In this document: positions 12,010 through 25,162 of the stretch, in pieces
Numbering within the stretch: position 1 is the stretch's first letter
How the letters are laid out: each line of letters begins with the position of its first letter
Source of the DNA: Eucommia ulmoides
Lineage: Eukaryota; Streptophyta; Magnoliopsida; Garryales; Eucommiaceae
Direction: 5' to 3'
NCBI GenBank assembly: GCA_016647705.1
Contig: CM028327.1
Coordinates: forward strand, 8,875,726 to 8,939,725
DNA length: 64,000 nucleotides
Translations under genes and position numbers: made by a program
Notes under the pieces: generated by a model
Databases searched by the model: none
Told to the model about the DNA's origin: nothing
What the model saw: the letters and a program-made list of their open reading frames with translations, nothing else

Positions 12010-12350
12010 ATATCCACACCCCTTTTGGGGAGAAATATAATCCACACCCCTTTTAGGGAAAAATATAATCCACACCTCTTTTGGGGAGAAACATAATCCA
12101 CATCCCTTACGGGGAGAACTATCAACATCCCATGGGAAGAAATCCACACCCCTTCCGGGAAGAAATAATCCACACCTCTTACGGGAAGAATCCACATCCC
12201 TTAAGGGAGAAAACTATGGCATCGTTTAAATCAACAATTTCGTCTAAAAATCCACACCCCCTATGGAGAGAATATAAACCACACCCCTTTCGGGGAGAAT
12301 TTTCCAAAATCACATTTATCCAGACCACACCCCTGACGGGGAGAATTTCC
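12010..12350. repeat. Minisatellite with a roughly 27-30 bp unit
   Basis: About ten degenerate copies of a unit built on AATCCACACCCCTTTTGGGG followed by AGAAATAT. The CCCC/GGGG pair within each unit can form a small hairpin. The array lies wholly inside the 2.6-kb solo LTR. Confidence 0.8.
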
Positions 12351-13669
12351 AAACCATGTTTTTTTTTTCTCTTTTTAAAAGTACCACCCATTTAGTAAAA
12401 ATTATTTTTCCAATTTTCTTTCTTTAAAACAAAACCAACATAATTTACCAAAAATCCATTTTTCCCAACGCACCCAAAATCGGCTTGATCCACGTAATTT
12501 TAAAATCATCCAAGTCAAGTAAAATCCATTTTACACACATCTATATATATAAAAATAGTTTGACAAGAAGACAGTAAACTCACCTGATAATCTGCTCTCA
12601 AAAGTTCTACCGACTCTCTGCTATCGATCCTCTGGAAATCGGGAACCTATTCGTGATAAGGTCTAAATTAATATTATAGAGAAAAATAACTTAATCGTAT
12701 AATGCAAGCCCTACGTTCATTAATTTCCCATTCCCCACGTTTTGTTATGTGAAAATATGATTCGATGAGTTTTAGCGCCGTTAAAGTTTATTTTATGAAA
12801 TTGATTTGTATACACGATAAATGATCTCATTGTTTCTTATCTTCATTTTTAACATTTTAAGGCTAGAAAACTAAATTTAGAAATCATAAAAGTAAATTAA
12901 AAATGTTACCCGTTCCGAACCGATGGTAGATTTCCTTAAGATTTTATTTAATTGATTCAGCTTTGCACCGCCTCGGTGCCAAGCCCACCACCGCGGCGAA
13001 CCAGTTCCTTCCCTTCTCAGTATAACACACTGATGGGTCACCGCCTAGGCGAGAACCCCACCGCTTAGGCGAACACACAATTTTCTTGCTCACTGATCTT
13101 TTACCGCCTAAGCTAATTTTCATCGCCTAGGCGAAACACCCTTTGTCCCTGACCTTCTTCCTCCTGCCAAAACAGACCAACCCTTCCTTTCCTTTGTGTC
13201 ACCAACACCAACCACTAAATTCACCATTCTACCTCCGCGATTAACCACCCCAAATTTACAACTAACTCTACCAACCTCATCCTCTTCAACCCAACCAAAA
13301 CACACACCAAACAACACCCCACACACATCGGTTGCAACCCAAAACAGCAAAACAGAGCACTCACACACACACCAGCTTTCAAATGAACCAAAAAAATGGC
13401 ACACTCACCTATTTCACCCAGCAAGACAACCAACAACCCTTGGAACACCCCTTTCATGTTGAAAACTGGCGATCATCTTCTCCGACGGCTTCTCCTCATC
13501 CGTTTCTTCTCTCCCTCTTTTGGTTTTTCTCTAGAATATTTGCGATCCCCGATCACCATGCATACATATATATATAAATGAAATTTGTGGAGTACATAAC
13601 GCCACGTTGCCCCCCTTTCTCGATCTTTTCGTCTGATCGTAAGGCGCACACACACACACATATGCATAA

Positions 13670-13671
<2 letters not shown>

Positions 13672-13734
<63 letters not shown>
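13672..13734. repeat. TA dinucleotide microsatellite
   Basis: A nearly uninterrupted run of about 30 TA units near the right end of the 2.6-kb solo LTR. Confidence 0.95.
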
Positions 13735-13738
<4 letters not shown>

Positions 13739-13946
13739 AAAATATCTTTAGTTAATTTACTCATTCCTCCCTCCTTAATTCTAACTTCCTCTCCTTAATC
13801 TTTTTAACTTTTATAATTTTTCAAAAGTTTACAATTGGACCCTTAAACTTTTAATTTGAATTTTAAATTTACCCATTTTTTCCCAAATTTTCTCAATTAC
13901 TCTGAATGCAACTAAAATGACGTATGAGCTGAGTCGGGGTCTTACA

Positions 13947-14824
13947 TTCTAATTGTCTTACTTTAGTCTAAATCGTTAATCTTTTTACGGGGATTGAAGG
14001 TGAGTTTTTTTAAGGTTACTTTGGACATTTTATTTATTTACAATTTCCTCTTCATTCTTCAATGAAAACTACTGCCGCTTGCTGTCGTCCTTGGTGGCTC
14101 CGACAGTGTCTCCTCTCCCCCCCTTAACCCTTCCCGGTCTACCTACCATCACCACTAGTCGGTCACCCCAACGCAGCGTCACCCATTCTCTCTCTTTCTT
14201 CTTCCTCTAGCTTGCAGCAAATTTGAACTCGCAAGAGAGAGGAAGATAGAGAGACGAAAGAGGAAGAAGAAGAAGAAGAAGAGAAAAAAATAACAAAAAG
14301 AAGAAAAAGAGAGAAAATAAATAAATTCTCAAGACTTGTAACTTAGTGGATATGTATCTAGCCTCCTTTGTGAAAAGTCTAGAATTCAACCCCTTTCCCA
14401 ACATATGTACCAAAAAAAATAAAAAAAGAGATAACAGGGGTGGTGATGGGTTGAGGAGTTAGAAATAATGGTGAAAATATTAATTTTAATTAATATAATT
14501 AAATATTATTTTCATTAAAGATTTATAATATGTCACAAATATATATATATAATGAAATAATACTCATAAACAATATAAAAAAAATCAACTCTTAGTGAAA
14601 TTTGTTGTTGAATGTAACTTACATAAAATATTATAGAATATAAAATAGTTCACATCAAATATTTGGAAACCCAATACATGCAACAATAAATATTTCAAAT
14701 TGTAAAATACATGAAAGTGATAAATAAATAAATTAAATAAATTTATACTTATAGACCTTTACCGATGACTAATCCAAAAATTTATATCGATCGAGACTAT
14801 CATTTTGATATTTACTTAAAGCAA
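13947..14824. other. Gap before the large Copia fossil
   Basis: Non-coding. It includes a CT/GA-rich patch (14180-14320), a SINE-like copy (14326-14415) and strongly AT-rich DNA (14450-14760). No gene was recognised. Confidence 0.4.
14326..14415 (+). repeat. SINE-like tRNA-derived repeat, copy 1
   Basis: The copy begins CAAGACTTGTAACTTAGTGG, resembling a pol III box A, then has TCTAGAATTCAACCCC resembling box B, and ends GTACC followed by an A run. A diverged second copy lies on the minus strand at about 53446-53545 and has better box B agreement. Shared ends in two places support a dispersed SINE family. Confidence 0.5.
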
Positions 14825-15730
14825 ATTTTGCACCCGCTTAGGTTGCTCTTTTTAAGATGTTTCGCGGCTTTACTCAAGATCGTGCAAACAGTGTAACAGT
14901 CCTGTCGTCCCCAGGATAAAATAGTCCATAATCACCTCTGTCTAGGACCTTCTTTACACAACAGAAGGCCTGAAAACGAACACCTACACACATTATTCTA
15001 ATGAAGAACAAACTGCTCGGAAACTGGAAAATATAAAATGAAAACTGGAAAACCGAAGCTGATTTGAAAACCAAAAAAACAACACAGTTTTTTTTTCTTC
15101 CTGAAACTTAAACTCTGAGTTTTTTCTGTGTCTTCAAATAAATGAAAAAACAGTATTTATAGGCAAGAAAATGATTCAAAACGTTGGGGCATTAAATTGA
15201 AATATTACCGTTTGTGAATCATTATGCTGTGATTCATAATGCAGATATTTTTTTTTTAACTGTTGTGTTTTGAAAATTGATAACTGTTGAAACTGTTGAA
15301 TTTACTGTTACGTTTTGGAAAAATTCATAACTGCGTTTTCATAAAGTTCATAACTGTTGTATTAAAAAAAAAATTGATCTGATTCATAGCTGTTGTATCT
15401 GATCTGATTTTATATAATTTATTAAATAATTTTTATCTAAAAAATAAATAAATGTCACCTCATCACACGCATGCTCAATTCGACTCGACACGGCACGACC
15501 GGACGGACGGCGGCGACAGCGTGCGCGTGTGGTAGTAGGGATGCAACTCATCTCCCCTCCACAAAATGTGGGTACCCCTTAGGGCACACCCAAGTATCCC
15601 GCATGCACCTTGTTATACTCCTCATAATTCATTCTCTCAACCAATGTGGGATAAAAGACAAGAGGGAAACCTATTTGACACTTTTATTAATAAAATAATT
15701 TAAAAAAAAATAACTCATATGTCCAAAAAA
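14825..15730 (-). repeat. 3' LTR of the large Copia fossil
   Basis: It matches the right-hand LTR over nearly its whole length, including a shared GATCGTGCAAACAGTGTAAC segment and the CATATG near the outer start. The left boundary is accurate to about 10 bases. It lies next to the polypurine tract. Confidence 0.85.
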
Positions 15731-18700
15731 TCCCCCACTTGAATTTTTTAAAACAATTTTTCATCGAGCAGTATAATACAATATACGATTGTGCATAAGT
15801 AAAGGTGTTTGTTGACTTGAACCTTTACATAGTGAAGATGATTTAAATTATACTAGAGTAACTCCTAATTTTGAACTCTATCTCTAACAACATCACACAC
15901 ACAACCCTATCAGGGTGTAGTCCAAAAACCCATACTTTACGGCCATGCACGTATATCCCAGTATAGTGAATGTTCTAGAGAATTTTGCCCAAAATTCCAT
16001 AGGAAGCGGCCACACTTCCACATTCACATAGGTGAGTCAATCAGGAGTAATCCTGTAGCTAGGTACTCCACTCCAAATAGAGTATAGATCTCATTAAGAG
16101 TTAATAAAAATTCAACCTTCTATCGCTTCAGGATATCATACTTCAAACAACACGTTTATGAAATAGAACTCAAATTTATTATTATAGCATGATTCTTCTC
16201 ATATCACTTCATGAGTTGTCATTACCCCTTGAACCTATTTCTTGGGATCTCCAGTTTATAGGTTGAGTTTCTCTCACAAGTGACTCGTCAATCTATGGGC
16301 TTGAGTCTTATTCCTTTCGAGGTTTTATAAATATTTTCTCAAGCTAATCCTTTCATCAGAGGATCAACTAAGTTATCATTAGATCGTACATGATCCACTC
16401 TCACAGCCCCTGTCGAGATATACTCTCTAATAGTGTTGTGTTTGCGACGTATTTGTCGTTTTTTTCCATTATAATAATGGTTCTAAATCTTTGCAATAGC
16501 CACGGTACTATTGCAATGGATCAAGACAGCTGGAATTGGTCTCTCCCATAAAGGGGTATCAGAAAGTAGGCTTCTTAACCACTCTACTTCCTCGCTAGCT
16601 GAAGCTAGTGCAATCATCTCAGACTCCATAGTAGATTGAGCCAAAATAGTCTGTTTCTTAGATTTTCAAGAAACAGCTCCACCAGCTATGCTAAATATAT
16701 AGCCGCTAGTTGCCTTGGAGTCATCTGAAAGGGTGTTCCAATCAGTATCGCTATATCCTTCCAAAATGGCGGGAAACTTCTGATAATGTAATCCAAGATT
16801 CATAGTTCTTTTTAGGTATCTCATGATCCTATCAATAGCATGTTAATGTTCAATACTAGGTTTGCTTGTAAACCTGCATAGTAATCCCACAGCATACGCT
16901 ACGTCGGGTCTAGTGCAATAAGTGGCATATCGAAGACTACCTATGATGCTCGCATACTCAGATTATCTAACACCATCACCGATGTTCTTGAACAACTTCA
17001 CACCAGGATCATAAGGAGTACATGCTGGTTTACAATAAAAATAATTGTATTTCTTTATAATCTTCTCTATATAATGAGATTGATTCAAAGAAATTCCCTG
17101 TTTAGACCTAGTTATTTTAATATCAAATATTACACTTGCTTCACCAAGATCTTTCATGTCAAATTAACACATAGCATGGATTTCACATTTTTCACAACAT
17201 GAATATTGGAACAAAAAATCAACAAGTCATCCACATAAAGACATATAATAGTGCAAATATCATTTTCAAATTTATAATAGATGCATTTGTCACTTTCATT
17301 TACTTTAAAACCATGTAAAATAACAAGATTATCAAATTTCTCATGCCATTACTTAAGTGCTCGTTTTAAACTATAAAGAGATTTATCTAATTTGCACACT
17401 TTGTTTTCTAGACCAGGAATTACAAATCCTTTAGATTGGTCCATATAAATTTCTTCTTCTAATTCACTATTCAAAAAAGTAGTTTTAACATCCATTTGGT
17501 GCACAACAAGATCATGAATTGCATCGAGAGAAAAAAGTACACGAATAGATGTAATTCTAGAAACAGGTGAGAAAGTATCAAATAAATCTACATTCTCTTT
17601 TTGTCTAAACCCTTTAGCTACGAGACGAGCTTTATATTTATCAATGGTTCCATCGGGTTTCAATTTCTTCTTAAGAATTCATTTACATCCTATTGTTTTA
17701 CAATCAGGAGGTAAATCTACTAAATGCCAAGTTCTTTTTGACTCGAGAGAGTCCAATTCATCATTTATAGCCTCTTGTCATAAATTGGCATCTACAGAGG
17801 ACAATGCCTCTTAGAGGGTGAGCGGATCCTCCTCTAAGGTATATGCATAGAAATCCGAACCAAAGTCCTTTGCAATACGAGGCCGTTTACTCCTTCTAAG
17901 TTCAATATCTAATTTCTTATCAGATTCATTAATCCTAATGACAAGTTAATTACTAGATGCCGAGCCCCCACTATTCTTCAATTTAAAAAGAAATTTATAT
18001 TCATAAAAATTAGCATAATTTGATTCAATGATAACTCGATCTTTCAAATCATAAAATCTATAAGTTTTGTTATTCACCGCATAACCAATAAAAACATATT
18101 CATAAACTCTACTGACAAGTTTTCTTCTTTTTGGATCAGAAATTCGAACATATGCCAAACAACCCCAAATTTTAAAATAAGACAAATTTGGTTTCTTATT
18201 TTTGAAAACTTCATAAGGTGAAATTTTACTTTTCGATTTGAGAACTCTATGAAGCACATAGCAAACCGTCAATAAAATTTCGCCCCACCAGTAAGAAGCA
18301 GCACCGGAGTTAAGCAAAATAGCAACTACAGATTCAACAAAAGTTCTATTTTTTCTTTTAGCCTTACCATTCATTTCAAGAGAATACGGTACAGTTTTTT
18401 TCATGAATAATCCCATGAGAATTATAAAAATCAATGAAAATATCAGAATCATATTCGATTCCTCTATCAGTCCGTAACCTCTTAATTTTCTTATTGCATT
18501 GATTTTCAATCTCAGTCACAAATATTTTGAACATATCAAATGCTTTACTTTTATTTTTCATGAGACAAATAAAAGTGAAATCAGAGCAATAATTTATAAA
18601 TGTAATAAAATAACGTTTACCATTCCCATTCATGACACCGTCAAATTCACAAATGTCAGAATGTTTCAAATCAAGAAGTTTAGATTCTCTAATTACTGAT

Positions 18701-19154
18701 TTATGAGAGGTTTTAGTAATCTTGGCTTGACTGTAAGATTCACATTTTTCAAAATCATTCAAAGACAGTTTAAAAATTAGTTCTAAGTTGCTTAAATTTT
18801 TAATAATGCGTTTGTTAACATAACAAAATCTAGCATGTCAAATATTAAAAGAACACAACATGTAAGTAGAAGAAGAAATTTTATTAATTTCAACATTCAG
18901 TTTGAATATTCCATGAATTGCATAACTCTTCCCAACACAAACATTATTTTTTATTAAGGTGTACAAATCAGCCCCAATAGTTTGAGTGAACCCCGCCTTG
19001 TTAAGAAGATAGCCAGAAACCAATTTTTTTTTCATCTCTGGAGTATGCAGGACATTTTTAAGCATGACTGTCTTTCCAGAGGTGAACTTTAATTCCACTT
19101 CACCAGAACCGATAATATACGCGCGAGGATTCACAACCATCGTCCTCGCGGTAT

Positions 19155-20700
19155 TGACTACTCGCAAGTATACGAGATCTAGTTTTAATATAATGGATCT
19201 TGTAAGATCGGATATCGTTCCACTGGGAATGACGTGTGATTCGATTGAGTATTGTAATTTAAATAGTTTCATATTATCTCGACTAATCATAATTTGTTTG
19301 TTTTCTATTTAATATTCTAAGATAAATGACAACTATGAGGTTAGTTCTAATTACACTAATTACTTAGGTATTGATTTCTTTCACATAATGCATAATTGAC
19401 GTTATTAAGTTAGCTATAATGGTTTTCTATCTATTCCTACAATCTCTGTATCGATAACTCCTCTGCTACCTCTCCCGAGTGTAAGACGGGGGATTACACG
19501 ACTTCGTGTCAACAAAGAAGTCCCCTTCAACGCCTTTACGACCCAAGGTCGCATGAGTCTTTAGCCAACGTCATGGATTGCATACGTTCTAACACCCTCC
19601 CGGGTCGTTAGAACGTCACGTTGTATTTACCCTAATCCAAATCCAGGGTTATATCTCCCGAGTGTCAAATCCCGTATTCTCGATTTATCAATACATGCAT
19701 AATATCAAGAATAATGGTAAACACAATCGGATTTAGACAAATAACACATTAAAGTAACATTAATTCCTTCAACTTAACAATTACATGATTTCAATTACAC
19801 CTAAGTAACATTTAACTAATACTACAAGATCTTAGCCATATATCATACAAAATAAGAGGGGTTCAACATTCTTAGATATGAAAAAGTGATTACAAAGATA
19901 AAAACAAGAGAGAAACGATCAAATCTGAAAGTGAAACGGTTCACTGTCGCTAATGATCGATCTGCAAGTGATCATTCTTTGTCCGAATGATGAATCTCCT
20001 TCTTGATCTTCAAAATATAGCTTAAGAACTCTCTACTAGGGTTAGGGTTCATCAACTCCTCTTTTCAGATGTGGAAAAAGGGGTATAAATAGGCCTAGGG
20101 GTTCAAAAATATCTAAACAGATATTTTAGCTTGTTCTGCGAATTCCGCCTAGGCGGTAGAATCTTCGCCTAGGCGGAGTTTAAGTTGGTTAGAATTTCGC
20201 CGAGGCGATGGTTTATTCGCCTAGGCGGAGGACTAACTTCTTCTCTTCTTTCTTTCGGACGGAATTCTGCCTAGGCGGTAGAAACTTCGCCTAGGCGGAT
20301 TTTCAGCAGTTCAGTTCTTCCAGTAATTTAGCACTTCCAGCATTTTGATGGAATTCCGCCTAGGCGGTTTTCAATACTTCAGCCCTTGCAACATTTTGAC
20401 GGATTTCCACCTAGGCGGTGGAAACTTCGCCTAGGCGGATTTCAACTTTTCAGCATTTGTAACTTTCTGATGAATTTTCACCTAGGCGGTGGAAACTTCG
20501 CTTAGGCGGAATTGCGCTGTTATTTGAAACCTCTTTTTTTCATCTTTTTGGCTACCCTTTTCTCCACCATTTCGCTCAGTTTGCCGATTGTTTACATCCC
20601 TACTCCTGACTAATAAAAACAGCTAAAAAGATATTCAAATTTCAATAAAATACTCGAAAACTGACAAATTCGGTTTAGAATTAGATAGGTAGTTTACACC
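19155..20700. mobile_element. Unclassified insertion nested in the Copia fossil
   Basis: Copia protease-region sequence stops near 20728 and resumes near 19150. The DNA between has no Copia similarity that I can see. It holds a cluster of palindromic CGCCTAGGCG motifs (20140-20515) and phrases such as CTCGCAAGTATACGAGATC at its left end. No coding domain, terminal inverted repeat or target duplication was resolved, so the family is unknown. It may be an LTR or leader piece of another retrotransposon. Confidence 0.55.
20140..20515. repeat. Clustered CGCCTAGGCG palindromes in doublets
   Basis: About eleven copies of a 10-12 bp palindrome, some with one change, near 20146, 20166, 20197, 20217, 20267, 20287, 20355, 20407, 20427, 20478 and 20498. 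They are mostly in pairs spaced 20 bp. The same motif with 19-20 bp pairing occurs at 13041-13135 in a different repeat. Confidence 0.85.
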
Positions 20701-21839
20701 TATTAGGCAACTATAGTAGAGTGGGAATCACCTAACAATACTTTCTTATCTTCACTTTCAGAATAAGACTTAAACATGGTACGATCATAGCAGACATGGC
20801 GTGAAGCACTAGTTTCTACCCATTACCCTTCGGATCCACCAACTATATTGATTTCAGAACTCATAGTTATAAGTTGGTCCTTGGTAAGATTCGCCTGTAG
20901 AGCAGGACGACGTCTTTGTCGGTAGTTCCGAGCCAAATGGCCCGCCTTCCCACAGTTATAACAAGTAAACTGTTTAGAATTATTTCTTGAAGGAGGTTTA
21001 TTTCTATTCTGATTTTGATGTACATTTCTATTTTGGTTATTGTGGTTGCGATTCTGATTTTTCATATTTTTTCCTTTGGGTTTCAGAACAGCATAAGATG
21101 ATTTTTTGTGAGTGTTATTAGAAACAACGAGCACTTCATCTTTCTGATCTTGTTTCCGGGCTTCCTCCTCAATCTGAAGACGAGTGATCAAACTTTCTAA
21201 AGAAAACTCTTTAGTTTTGTGCCTCAAAGTATTTTTAAAATCTTTCCAAGAAGGGGGTAATTTGTCAATCAAAACAGCAACTTGAGATTGTTCATCAAGG
21301 GATATACCTTTAACAATTATTTCATGAGCGATTTTCTGAAGTTTATGAGACTGAACTTCCACAGACCCGTCGTCGGTCATTTGGTATTTCAGATACCGAC
21401 TAACAACATATTTTTTACTTCTAACCTCCTCAGTGTCTTATTTATTCGAAAGAGCATCCCAAATTTCCTTTGCAGTTTTGTTAAAGCAATAATAATCATA
21501 CAGATCATCAGACATACCATTAAGAATGAAATTCTTACAACGAAAATCATTTTCCTCCCAAAACTTAACTTCCTGAATCTAAGCGTCAGTAGGATCTTTA
21601 GGTAATTGAGGTTTTTCAGTTGTACAGACATATGCTACTTTTTCGATAGTTAGAAAAAATAACATTTTCTGTCTCTATCTTTTAAAATGAAACCTTTCGA
21701 ATTGAAAGGTTTGTTGAGATCAATAGTGACTTGTTTAAATTCGTGATCAATAGACGTCTTAGCAAATAATTGGCATAATAGATCATCTTAAAATTGTTGT
21801 TGCAGTAAATAAATAAAGAACAAAATTACCAAATTTGCT

Positions 21840-22690
21840 TGGGTTGAGTCGCGGACTAGGTCGTTTTCTTTAAAACGTTTCGCGGCTCTGCCCAAGATCG
21901 TGCAAACAGTGTAACAACCCTGTCGTCCCCAGGATAAAACAACCCAGAATCACATCTGTCTAGAACCTTCTTTGCACAACAGAAGGCCTGGAAACGAACA
22001 CCTACAAACAATGTTCTAATGAAGAACAGACTGCTCGGAAACTTGGAAATATAAAATGAAAACTGGAAAACTGAAACTGATTTGAAAACCAAATAAACAA
22101 CATAGTTTTTTTTTTTTCTCCCCGAAACTTAAATTTTGAGTTTTTTTCTGTGTCTTCAAACAAATGAAAAAAACAGTATTTAGGCAAGAAAATGATTCAA
22201 AACGTCGGGGCATTAAATTAAAATATTACTGTTTGTGAATCATTATGCTGTGATTCATAAAGCAAACGTTTTTTTTAGACTGTTACATTTTGAAAATTGA
22301 TAACTGTTGAATTCACTCTTACGTTTTTGAAAAATTCATAACTGCGTTTTCATAAAGTTCATAGCTGTTGTATTTGATCTGATTTTATATAATTTATTAA
22401 ATAATTTTATCCAAAAAATAAATAAGTGCCACCTCATCATACGCTCGACTCGACACGGCCGGACGGATGGCGGCACGCTCGCGTATGGTAAACCTGTAGG
22501 GATGTAGCTCCTCTCCCCTCCACAAAATGTGGATACCCCTTGGGACACACCACAAGTATCCCACATGCACCTTATTATACTCCTCATAATTCATTTTTCC
22601 AACCAATGTGAGATAAAAGACAAGAGAGAAACCTATTTGACACTTTTCTTTATAAAATAATTAAAAAAAATAAATTCATATGTCCCAACA
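21840..22690 (-). repeat. 5' LTR of the large Copia fossil
   Basis: The right-hand partner of 14825-15730. Its outer end reads TTGGGACATATG on the minus strand. The inner boundary near 21840 is approximate, because no standard initiator-Met primer site is evident just inside it. Confidence 0.82.
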
Positions 22691-25162
22691 TATAGTTACT
22701 TGGGCGTTTGCTTCACAGGATACAATTATCATAATCTTTCGATATTAGCACTTGAAATAAAAGAATCCAGAGAACAAAACAAATGTTGAACTCTCTCTCA
22801 AGAATAAACTACTATTGATTCAAGTGTATGTATAGTATAAGATGTCCTAAATTTTCTACCTAAATGATAATGCAAATTTCTCTATTTATAAAGTAACAAA
22901 TGAGTAACTTTAACACACAAAAATTCTCACTTTAAAGACACTAAGAACACTTTAAGGCCACTAAGAATATATCACACGTGACTCCTTATTAAAATGAGGT
23001 ACAAATATAAAAAGTCAAGTCTTGTTTAGTTGAGAAAATTGCTAGAATCAATTTAGGTTGCGTTTGGGTAAGGGATTTATAAATGAAGGAATTTCAAAAT
23101 TCTGGATTTTGAAATCTATCATTTACAAATCCCTTGTTTGAATAACTATTTTAGGTGAAGAATTTGATCGTGTAATTTTATAATTTCCTTGTTTCGATAA
23201 CTATTATCATCGTTGTGGGGGTGGTTAGTGGCGGGGGGTGATGGTCGACGATGGTGGTCGGTGATTGCCTGCAGCGGCCGACAGTGGTCAGCAGCAGTGG
23301 CCAACGGTCGGATCTGAAATCCCTCCTTGGAGGGATTTGTAAACGACACCTAGTTTTAAAGGATTTTCAAATCTCTTATTCGCCACTATTTCTTAATTGA
23401 TCGTAAATACCCAAACAAAATATTTGTAAAAAAAAAATTATGAAATCCCTTACCCAAATCAAATCCATCTCCCAAATCCCTTACTCAAACACAACCTCAA
23501 AGAAAATTCTAGAAAAAATTCTCTCCATTTTGATCAATCTAAGTCCAAACCCAAACCCAAGACCCACGGCTCGACTTGGATCCACAATCCAAAATGAATT
23601 ATGGTTTAAGTATTTTTTTATCAACCAATATGGAAGTACTTATTTTATATACTTCAATCAACTTCGTGGGATTATTTTGAAAGACAATTTTTCATTCACA
23701 TCTTAATGATTTTTGACAAGTTAATATTTCACGTTAATCTTCTCACTAAGATTAATGTATTGATATATAAAAATATATCAACCAATATTAAATCACATAA
23801 AATTGATTAGACTTAAAATAGTTAAAAATCATTTTTGTCTAACATGGGGTGACTTGCGGTGTGAGAGGAGAGAAAGAGAAAGACTGCTAGAGCCACACGC
23901 GGCATGGTTTTCGCCGGAGAAGGGGATGAAGAAGTAGGAAGAAAGTGTAAATAAGCAAAAGTCCAAAATACCCCTAAAAAACTTAGCTACTATGATTTTC
24001 CGAAAAAAAGTTACGATTTATAGCAAAATAAGACAACTTGGATACTTTAGAGTTTAATGTGTAGAAATTAAAAGAATAGGGGTCAAAGTGAGATTTTGGT
24101 GAAACTTCAAGGATGCAAAGTGCAAAATACTCTCTCTTCTATTCGGTAAGAAAATCCTAGTGTTCCTCTCTTTTACAACTTTGGCAGCTGCCATCGCTAG
24201 TCAACAACTTTGTCGGTGACATGACTAACATTTTAGATCTACGACATCTCGACATTTGAATTCAAATTTTAACAAGTTGTTAATAAATTGGGTCAAATTG
24301 ACATTAAACCAAAACTTTAGAATCAAATGTTATGTTTTTCAAGCTATGTTAACCAATCAGACATACATCTATTCAAAGCTTTAAGGGTCAGAAGTACAAT
24401 TTTCTATTTTTTTGTCTCTAAAGTAAGGGGTGGATGTTTATACAGATCGTGAGATTTTTTTAATTGCGCATTTATTCATTTGCATTCATTTCACTCTAAC
24501 AAAATAAAAAATATTGTTAAATAATTTTAGATGAATAATGAATCGTATTCACTATATGATTTCACGAGTATATTTTTGTCATTCCATGACTCTACTAAAC
24601 CTAAGATATTTTTTCCTAATTTTTTTATAATAACGATTCGTTTAAAAAATAAGAGGAAAAAACCTAAATCGTTTGTCATAGAAAGATTATGGAAAACGTC
24701 TTAGATTTAGTGAAATCATGAAAATGACAAAAACATCTCAATTAGAAATCCATGTGTTGAGCACACTCAATTTTCTATTTAAAATCACTTACAACGTTTT
24801 TAATTTTGCAAGAAATTGAAACAAAAATAGAACTAAAGGGGTTAAACGTTTAATTTGATTAACCCAAAGTCAATATAGACAGCCACCCCATACTTTGGGG
24901 GCCACAAACGTAATCCATTACTGTCTCCACTGTTTGGTAACGGAGTTTTACTTATCCCTGATAAGTTTCCAAACACTATTCCTACGTTCGATTTTTTCAA
25001 TCAAATTTTTGTTCCCGCTCACTCTCACTCTCATCACTTCGAAATCCATCAAAATCCCCTACTGTTTCTCATTTCTAACCCCAATCGATCTCCCATTTTC
25101 TCCGATCAGTAGCTCAATTTCGTCTTCCTCTTTCAAAGCCTAGAATTTGTCGCACAGCAAGC
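22691..25162. other. Intergenic region and presumed promoter of the kinase gene
   Basis: No gene was recognised. It includes a MITE at 23056-23496 and dispersed low-copy repeat phrases at about 23990-24140 and 24400-24850. The last 250 bases are CT-rich and probably hold the 5' UTR of the kinase gene that starts at 25163. An open frame at 24895-25143 there has no domain and is not called. Confidence 0.45.
23056..23496. mobile_element. MITE, PIF/Harbinger-like
   Basis: The left end GGTTGCGTTTGGGTAAGGGA and the right end (reverse complement GGTTGTGTTTGAGTAAGGGA) are terminal inverted repeats, and the inverted similarity continues inward around GGATTT. The flanks are TTA and TCA, close to the TTA duplication of PIF/Harbinger elements. 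The GC-rich centre (about 23200-23310) codes for nothing recognisable. Confidence 0.7.

Larger units (their letters stand above)
11371..13946. repeat. Solo LTR, 2.6 kb, with internal minisatellite
   Basis: A 2576-bp block runs TGTCACACCCC...GGGGTCTTACA and is flanked by a perfect 5-bp duplication TTCTA (11366-11370 and 13947-13951). Its ends fit Ty3/Gypsy LTRs. It carries a minisatellite (about 12010-12350), CGCCTAGGCG palindromes (13040-13135) and a TA microsatellite (13672-13734). No protein domain is present inside. The several short open frames in it are chance frames in biased sequence. Confidence 0.75.
14825..22690 (-). mobile_element. Ty1/Copia retrotransposon with both LTRs, degraded (fossil)
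   Basis: LTRs of about 0.9 kb lie at 14825-15730 and 21840-22690. A polypurine tract (AAGTGGGGGATTTT on the minus strand) abuts the left LTR, so the element reads right to left. Parts in order are gag with a CCHC zinc knuckle (CYNCGKAGHLARNY, about 20823-21640), protease start (about 20730-20820), protease and GAG-pre-integrase (about 18840-19150), integrase core (about 17946-18762), RT (about 16960-17663) and RNase H (about 16500-16900). The order is normal. The element is broken in several places and carries a nested insertion (about 19155-20700). The two LTRs differ at roughly one base in ten over 165 bases compared by eye, so it is old. Confidence 0.88.

Noticed and set aside
20140-20515. 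CRISPR-like array
   Set aside because: The repeats are only 10-12 bp palindromes with unequal spacing, in a plant genome. No spacers of fixed length.
24895-25143. 82-codon open frame before the kinase gene
   Set aside because: CT-rich leader sequence with no domain, ending just before the kinase ATG. It is more likely 5' UTR.
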